Shown here: piece after piece, positions 59,490-64,000 of the stretch | Numbering within the stretch: the stretch's first letter is position 1 | Layout: every line of letters begins with the position of its first letter | From: Methylobacterium durans | GTDB taxonomy: Bacteria; Pseudomonadota; Alphaproteobacteria; Rhizobiales; Beijerinckiaceae | DNA length: 64,000 nucleotides | Reading direction: 5' to 3' | Assembly: GCF_003173715.1 (NCBI RefSeq) | Contig: NZ_CP029550.1 | Span: 1,984,001-2,048,000, forward strand | Notes under the pieces: generated by a model | Seen by the model: only the letters and a program-made list of their open reading frames with translations | The model's database searches: none | Told to the model about the DNA's origin: nothing | Position numbers and translations under genes: made by a program

Positions 59490-60422
59490 TCAGCGCGCCT
59501 TGAGGACGCTGCGGCAGGCCGCCGGGAGGGCGGCGAGCGTCATCGGGGGCTTCGGCTTCGGCTTCACCTTCGGCGGCTTCGGGTGGAGCACCGCGTCGCT
59601 GAACCAGTAGGCGAGCTCGTCGCCGCAGCCGTCGCCGCCGGGCGGCGGGGCCTGATCATCGCAAGCCTCCGCGCCCGCCGGGCAGGCGAGGCGGATATGG
59701 TAGTGGTAATTGTGCCCGTACATCGGGCGCACCTTGGTGAGCCAGCCGCGGTCTCCTCCCGCCTCCCGGCAGAGCGCCTTCTTGATCGCCGCGTTGACGA
59801 AGATCCGCGCCACCTCCGGCTGCTGAGCCGTGAGGCGGATCAGCCGCATATGGGCCGGCGTCCAGACCTGGGGGTCGATGTCGAGACGGTCGGAGCGGAC
59901 CATGTCGGTCGCCGAGGTCTCCTCGCGCTCCAGCCGGCTCATGCGGTGACCCGGCATCGGCGTCAGCCAGACGTCGGCGTCGAGGCCGAGCTGGTGCGAG
60001 GCGTGGCCCGTCAGCATCGGGCCGCCCCGGGGCTGGGACATGTCGCCAACGAGAAGGCCGGACCAGCCGACCTTCGGCGCCTTGCCGGCGAGCCGCTCCA
60101 CGAAATCGACGAGGTGGGGCGTGCCCCACATGCGGTTGCGGGAGAGGCGCATCACCTGCCACGTCGCGCCGTCGACGGGCAGCGCCTCGCCGCCGGAGAA
60201 GCAGCCCTTGGCGTAGGAGCCGTAGGGCCGGGCGGGTCCGGGCGCCGGGGTCGCCGCGCGGCCGAACAATTCCTTGGCCGGGACCGTCGGGGCGTCGGGA
60301 TCCGCGAGCGGCGGCAGCGGTTTCGGGTTCACGCTGCCCTTGTCCTGGGCCGCGGCGGCGGAGGCTGACGCGAGAATCGCGAGGACGATGGCGAGGCGGG
60401 GCAAGCGCGGCTGTTTCGGCAT
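59490..60422 (-). CDS. mepA: Penicillin-insensitive murein endopeptidase MepA
   Basis: A 310-residue periplasmic peptidoglycan hydrolase that cleaves peptide cross-bridges. It has a signal peptide (LAIVLAILASASAAAAQ), then the family motifs SYAKGCFSGGEALP, GDMSQPRGGPMLTGHASHQLG-LDADVWL (zinc ligands His and Asp) and MYGHNYHYHIRLACP. Later Cys residues may form disulfides. The C-terminus is a Lys/Pro-rich tail (HPKPPKVKPKPKPPM). ATG 60422 is chosen over an upstream TTG at 60431. It is a single gene, divergent from the PRC-barrel gene. Confidence 0.9.
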   Translation of the reverse strand: MPKQPRLPRLAIVLAILASASAAAAQDKGSVNPKPLPPLADPDAPTVPAKELFGRAATPAPGPARPYGSYAKGCFSGGEALPVDGATWQVMRLSRNRMWGTPHLVDFVERLAGKAPKVGWSGLLVGDMSQPRGGPMLTGHASHQLGLDADVWLTPMPGHRMSRLEREETSATDMVRSDRLDIDPQVWTPAHMRLIRLTAQQPEVARIFVNAAIKKALCREAGGDRGWLTKVRPMYGHNYHYHIRLACPAGAEACDDQAPPPGGDGCGDELAYWFSDAVLHPKPPKVKPKPKPPMTLAALPAACRSVLKAR

Positions 60423-60477
60423 GGGAGGCAAGCTATCCGGTCGGGCGGCCCCGCGTCGAGGGCCTGCGGGTCGCGCC

Positions 60478-60503
60478 GGAACGTCGCCGCGGCCCAGGGC
60501 GTT
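60478..60503 (+). promoter_or_regulatory. EcfG-type general stress promoter
   Basis: GGAAC (60478-60482), 17 bases, then CGTT (60500-60503) matches the EcfG sigma-factor consensus of Alphaproteobacteria (GGAAC-N16-17-CGTT). The PRC-barrel start codon lies 33 bases downstream, with GGGAGGA as ribosome-binding site. Confidence 0.8.
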
Positions 60504-60535
60504 TTTCGGGCGTTTTCAACTGGGAGGAACAGACT

Positions 60536-60913
60536 GTGACCGATGCAACCTTGGACGACGGCCCCCGCAGCCTGATCGCCAGCGACCGGGTGATCGGCAC
60601 CGACGTGCGGCGGCCGGACGGCGAGCGGGTCGGCCGCATCGAGCGCCTGATGCTCGACAAGGCATCGGGGCGCGTCGCCTACGCGGTGATGAGCTTCGGC
60701 GGGTTCCTGGGGCTCGGCGGGGGCTATCACACCCTGCCGTGGAGCGTGCTGCGCTTCGTGCCGGATTTCGACGCTTACGTGGTCGACGTGACGGAGGAGC
60801 AGCTCCGCAGTGCGCCGCCCCGCACGCCAGAGGGCACGGACCCGTCCGAGGATCGCGCCTGGGAGGAGCACGTCCACCGCTATTACAACGCGGCGCCCTA
60901 CTGGGGCGTGTGA
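60536..60913 (+). CDS. PRC-barrel domain protein (stress-associated)
   Basis: A 125-residue protein with a PRC-barrel-like core (IASDRVIGTDVRRPDGERVG, IERLMLDKASGRVAYAVMSF, YHTLPWSVLRF), followed by an acidic tail. The family's exact role varies, from RNA or ribosome binding to photosynthetic proteins. GTG 60536 follows GGGAGGA. The EcfG promoter directly upstream places it in the general stress regulon. Confidence 0.85.
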   Translation: MTDATLDDGPRSLIASDRVIGTDVRRPDGERVGRIERLMLDKASGRVAYAVMSFGGFLGLGGGYHTLPWSVLRFVPDFDAYVVDVTEEQLRSAPPRTPEGTDPSEDRAWEEHVHRYYNAAPYWGV

Positions 60914-60919
60914 GCCGGG

Positions 60920-61534
60920 TTACTCCACCGGGCCGCACCAGCCGGGCAGGTAGCCGGCCTCCTGAGATTTCGCGAGGGCCATCGCCTCCTCGAGGGCCGC
61001 CGAGAAATCGGTTCGGATGCGCTTCGCCTTGACGCGGCGGCGCAGGAAGTCCGCCCACAGGAACTCGCTGAACGGCGTCGTATCCTTGGCGAAGCCCCCG
61101 GCCCGTCGCAGCTCGCCCGCGAGGCTGCGATAGGGGTCGTCGACGAGATCGGCCACCGTCTTGGGAATGTCGTCGAAGCCGACCCGCACGCCCTCCGCAT
61201 CGTAGGGATGGGACCAGGCCCGATGGTCGCAGACCGTCCAGAACGCGTCCTTGTCGAGCTTGTGAAGGTCGGCCACCACGGTGACGAGCACGGTCTCGAC
61301 GCCTTCGAGCTGGAGGGCGCGGCCGAGGTGGTGGTGATCGATGACGTAGTGGCGCTTCTTCGGGCCGAGCAGGGTCGGGATCATGTGGGCGCCGAGAAAT
61401 TCGGCCTTCTTGTCCGTGTCGTGCTCGCGCCAGCGCCGGCGCTTCTCCTCGACCTCCCGGTAGCCGACCGTGATCTGCGTCGGGCGCAGCTCGGCGATCG
61501 GGACGGGCTTCAGGATCGGTTCGCGGATCGCCAT
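60920..61534 (-). CDS. ParB-like nuclease-fold protein (ParBc_2)
   Basis: A 204-residue protein resembling the ParB-like family PF08857. Motifs are IAELRPTQITVGYREVEEK, LLGPKKRHYVIDHHHLGRAL and a C-terminal PFSEFLWADFLRRRVKA. Its function is not known; it is not a plasmid partition gene by context. ATG 61534 is used; a GTG at 61558 is an alternative. It converges with the PRC-barrel gene (6-bp gap). Confidence 0.8.
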   Translation of the reverse strand: MAIREPILKPVPIAELRPTQITVGYREVEEKRRRWREHDTDKKAEFLGAHMIPTLLGPKKRHYVIDHHHLGRALQLEGVETVLVTVVADLHKLDKDAFWTVCDHRAWSHPYDAEGVRVGFDDIPKTVADLVDDPYRSLAGELRRAGGFAKDTTPFSEFLWADFLRRRVKAKRIRTDFSAALEEAMALAKSQEAGYLPGWCGPVE

Positions 61535-61574
61535 GGCGGGCACTCGGGCTGATTGCACTGGTCGGCCCTCAGAA

Positions 61575-61606
61575 ACACCCGCCCGCGCCCCGACGGAAGC
61601 GGGTGT
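61575..61606 (-). terminator. Terminator-like hairpin after the EVE-domain gene
   Basis: ACACCCGC (61575-61582) pairs with GCGGGTGT (61599-61606) around a 16-base loop. On the minus strand it is followed by TTTCT, consistent with an intrinsic terminator for the EVE-domain gene. Confidence 0.65.
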
Positions 61607-61623
61607 CGGTCACGCTTGCGTGT

Positions 61624-62040
61624 TCAGCCGAGCCCGCCCATCGCGCGCACGAGCCGCCACTCGGCTTCCGTCACCGGCTGGACCGAGAGCCGCGAATTGT
61701 TGACGAGAACCATGTCCGTGAGCCCCTCCTCCGCCTTGATGGCGTCGAGGGTGACAGGACGCGGCATCGGCTCGAGTGCGCGGACGTCCACCATCCCGAA
61801 GCGCCCGCTCGCGTCGGTGTGGTCCGGGTAATAGGGCCGGATCACCTCGACGATGCCGACCACCGCCTTGCCGTCGTTCGAGTGGTAGAAGAAGCCCCGC
61901 TCGCCCACCTGCATCGCCATCATCTGCTGCTTGGCGAGGTGATTGCGCACGCCGTTCCAGTAGGTGCCGCCCTCCCCCGCCGCGACCTGCTGCTCCCAGG
62001 ACCAGGTCGCAGGTTCGGATTTGAAGAGCCAGTATGCCAT
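61624..62040 (-). CDS. EVE domain protein (thymocyte nuclear protein 1-like)
   Basis: A 138-residue EVE/PUA-like protein: AYWLFKSEPATWSWEQQ, TYWNGVRNHLAKQQM, GERGFFYHSNDGKAVVGIVE, then PVTLDAIKAEEGLTDMVLV. Such domains bind modified nucleobases in DNA or RNA. ATG 62040 follows GGGGAATCTCC. It is divergent from phzF across a 195-bp spacer. Confidence 0.9.
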   Translation of the reverse strand: MAYWLFKSEPATWSWEQQVAAGEGGTYWNGVRNHLAKQQMMAMQVGERGFFYHSNDGKAVVGIVEVIRPYYPDHTDASGRFGMVDVRALEPMPRPVTLDAIKAEEGLTDMVLVNNSRLSVQPVTEAEWRLVRAMGGLG

Positions 62041-62235
62041 GGAGATTCCCCGAGACGGTCGCGGCGTGCTTACATTCTTTCGGCCAAGCCTCACAGGGTG
62101 CTGCGCGGGACGGATGGGGAGCGTTCGGCGGGTTTTCGAGGCGTCCCGACCTTGCGCTTCGGATCCGTGTCCGCGAACGTCCGCAGCCGCCTGGGCGTTC
62201 GCGTCCCGCTCCCTTCGAGACACGGACATGAGCCC
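62041..62235. promoter_or_regulatory. EVE/phzF divergent spacer with nested inverted repeats
   Basis: Before phzF lie two nested inverted repeats: TCCGTGTC (62164-62171) with GACACGGA (62219-62226), and inside it CGCGAACG (62172-62179) with CGTTCGCG (62196-62203). An RNA leader would fold into a large two-part hairpin close to the phzF start, a possible control element. No promoter boxes are assigned. Confidence 0.5.
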
Positions 62236-63140
62236 ATGACCCGACGCCGGTTCGTCACCCTCGACGTGTTCACGCACGAGCCCTTCGCCGGCAATCCCCT
62301 CGCAGTCGTGCTCGACGCGGACGGCCTCGACGGGGCGGCGATGCAGCGCATCGCCCGGAGTTCAACCTGTCGGAGACGGTGTTCGTGCTGCCCCCGGCAG
62401 AGGCGCGCCACCGGGCCGCCCTGCGCATCTTCACCCCGACCCGCGAATTGCCGTTCGCCGGGCACCCGACCGTGGGGACCGCGGTGCTGCTCGCCCTGGA
62501 GGACGGGCGCGCCGCCGCGGCGCTCGCCGACGCGGTGGCCTTCGGGCTTGAGGAGGGCGTCGGCATCGTGCCCTGCGTGGTCGAAGCGGGCGAGGGCCGC
62601 GGCCGCGCCCGCTTCAAGGTGCCGAGCCTGCCGGCCTTCCTCGGCGACGGGCCGGAGCCCGCCGCCCTCGCCGCCGCCCTCGGCCTCGTGGCGGGCGACA
62701 TCGGCTTCTCCGCCCACCTGCCCAGCCGCCACGACGCGGGCGTACCCTTCACCTTCGTGCCGCTCGCCTCGCGCGAGCGCCTCGATGCGGCACGGGTCGA
62801 GGCCGCCGCGCTGGCCGACCTCGGCGAGGCGAGTGCGCTCTACCTCTACGCGCCGGACCCGGAAGGGCTCGGGCAGCGCTACCAGGCGCGGATGTTCGCC
62901 CCCCATCTCGGCGTGCCCGAGGACCCGGCGACGGGCTCGGCGGCGGCCGCCTTCGCGGGCGTGCTGATGCAGTTCGAGCCTCTGGGCACCGGCGAGCACG
63001 ACGTCGTCATCCGCCAGGGCCTCGCCATGGGCCGCCCGAGCGAGATCGCGCTTCAACTCGACGTCGCGGAGGGAGCTCTCCGCTCGGTCGAGATCGGCGG
63101 GGCGGCCATCGTCGTCAGCGAGGGGATGCTCCTTGCTTGA
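62236..63140 (+). CDS. PhzF family isomerase/epimerase (frameshifted in this sequence)
   Basis: This encodes about 301 residues if one base is restored. The N-terminus RRFVTLDVFTHEPFAGNPLA reads from ATG 62236. After RIAR, the family motif EFNLSETVFVLPP continues in the next frame, so one G is missing near 62357-62358. The later part carries FTPTRELPFAGHPTVGTA and GVPEDPATGSAAAAFAG, both typical of PhzF-like isomerases; the Glu in SETVF is the likely catalytic residue. The substrate is unknown. The missing base fits a homopolymer error (GG for GGG) rather than natural decay, because all other motifs are intact. Confidence 0.85.
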
Positions 63141-63855
63141 GGCGGCACCGCTCGGCTTCCGCCTCTCCCGCCTGCGTAGCGTCTCGGCCCGCCTCGTGCC
63201 CTTCGATTGGGCCTGGGCCGAGGACCATGCAGAGATGATCGCGGAGAATTGGCGGCGGCGCCTCGCTGAACGGACCGGCCTGTTCGACGGGCCGGTGCTC
63301 CTCGCCTGCGGCCTCTCGATCGTGGACGGGCATTGCGAGGCGCAGCTCTTCGAGACGCGTTATTCCCGTTTCATCGCCTTCCGTGACGCCGGCTCGCCGG
63401 ACGCGCGGGTGGCCAACGCCTTCGCGGCCATCGTGCCGGTGGCCCGCGACGGCTCCGTGCTCCTCGGCGAGATGGGCCCGCATACGGCGAATGGCGGTCA
63501 GATCTACTTCCCCTGCGGCACGCCCGACCGCGACGACGTGCGGGGCGAGGCCGTCGACCTCGCGGGCTCGGCCGCGCGGGAGCTGCGCGAGGAGACGGGC
63601 CTCTCCCTGCCGGACGGCCTCGCGGAGGAATGGGTCCTGCTCAAGGGCGAGGGGCAGTTCGCCTTCCTGCGGCCCGTCCCGTTCCCGGAGGATGCGGAGG
63701 ACCTGCGGGCACGCATGGAGTGCCATCGCGCCGGGGAGGCCGAGCCCGAACTCGCCCGCATCGTCATTGCCCGCGGACCCGGCGACGTCGACCGGGCCCG
63801 GATGCCGGGCTTCGTGCGGGCCTTCCTCGCCGACGCCTTCGCGGATCAGCGGTAG
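63133..63855 (+). CDS. NUDIX hydrolase
   Basis: A 240-residue protein with the Nudix-box core AARELREETGLSLPDGLAEE, preceded by GGQIYFPCGTPD. NUDIX enzymes hydrolyse nucleoside-diphosphate-linked compounds. The start is TTG 63133, overlapping the phzF stop by 8 bp, with GAGGGG just upstream; translational coupling is likely. The N-terminal 80 residues are not assigned. It ends in a 10-bp overlap with a convergent gene. Confidence 0.85.
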   Translation: MLEAAPLGFRLSRLRSVSARLVPFDWAWAEDHAEMIAENWRRRLAERTGLFDGPVLLACGLSIVDGHCEAQLFETRYSRFIAFRDAGSPDARVANAFAAIVPVARDGSVLLGEMGPHTANGGQIYFPCGTPDRDDVRGEAVDLAGSAARELREETGLSLPDGLAEEWVLLKGEGQFAFLRPVPFPEDAEDLRARMECHRAGEAEPELARIVIARGPGDVDRARMPGFVRAFLADAFADQR

Positions 63856-64000
63856 CCGTAGCGGGTCTTGGCAGCGGCGAGCAGGCTCAGCGCCTCGCTC
63901 TCGCGGCCGGCGCCGCAGGCGGCCGAGGCGCGGGCGAGGTCGGCGCTGAAGCGGGCGCCGACCGGCGGATTGAGGTTGCCGGTGGCGACGTCGCTGTCGA
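63846..64000 (-). CDS. C-terminus of an unidentified protein (truncated by window edge)
   Basis: The last 51 residues are visible, ending ALSLLAAAKTRYGYR, followed by TGA at 63846-63848. The sequence is Ala-rich and probably helical, with one Cys (ASAACGAG). Too little is seen to assign a family. It overlaps the NUDIX gene end by 10 bp in convergent orientation. Confidence 0.7.
   Translation of the reverse strand, partial: DSDVATGNLNPPVGARFSADLARASAACGAGRESEALSLLAAAKTRYGYR

Overview
The window is very GC-rich DNA in the style of an alphaproteobacterial methylotroph. I infer Methylobacterium or a close relative from codon use, the LOV/HisKA_2 kinase, the EcfG-type stress promoter and the SapC/halogenase-like gene set; no marker gene proves the genus. 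No rRNA, tRNA, insertion sequence, phage gene or CRISPR array was seen.

Region 1 (1-41368, minus strand) is a single giant gene that runs off the left edge. It encodes at least about 13,790 residues of an exported, repeat-built RTX/adhesin-like protein. It begins with a LEPR-XLL motif (LEPRVLL at residues 60-66), continues as long-period beta-repeat arrays with a few helical inserts, then a Calx-beta-like stretch, and finally thousands of residues of RTX-like Gly/Asp repeats. Three one-base deficits (near 35.35, 23.00 and 6.90 kb) break the frame. All have the same sign, and a similar deficit in an unrelated enzyme (phzF, 62358) suggests homopolymer undercalls rather than a pseudogene.

Region 2 (41.5-48.8 kb, minus strand) holds sapC and a tightly overlapping operon: methyltransferase, P-loop kinase, halogenase-like flavoprotein, unknown protein and radical SAM enzyme. 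Region 3 (49.0-56.3 kb, plus strand, divergent) is an export-like operon: DUF3467 protein, GAF-HlyD fusion, PqqD-like/site-2 protease/HlyD fusion, short SecA paralogue, and a small secreted HlyD adaptor. Together regions 1-3 look like a dedicated modification and export locus for the giant protein, and I see no ABC exporter or TolC-type pore here. This is the best candidate for an undescribed system.

Region 4 (56.3-64 kb) is ordinary chromosomal housekeeping and stress genes: a LOV histidine kinase and response regulator, msrA, a YqhA-family membrane protein, mepA, a PRC-barrel protein behind an EcfG-type promoter, a ParB-like protein, an EVE-domain protein, a frameshifted phzF-family gene, a NUDIX hydrolase, and the C-terminus of an unidentified gene.
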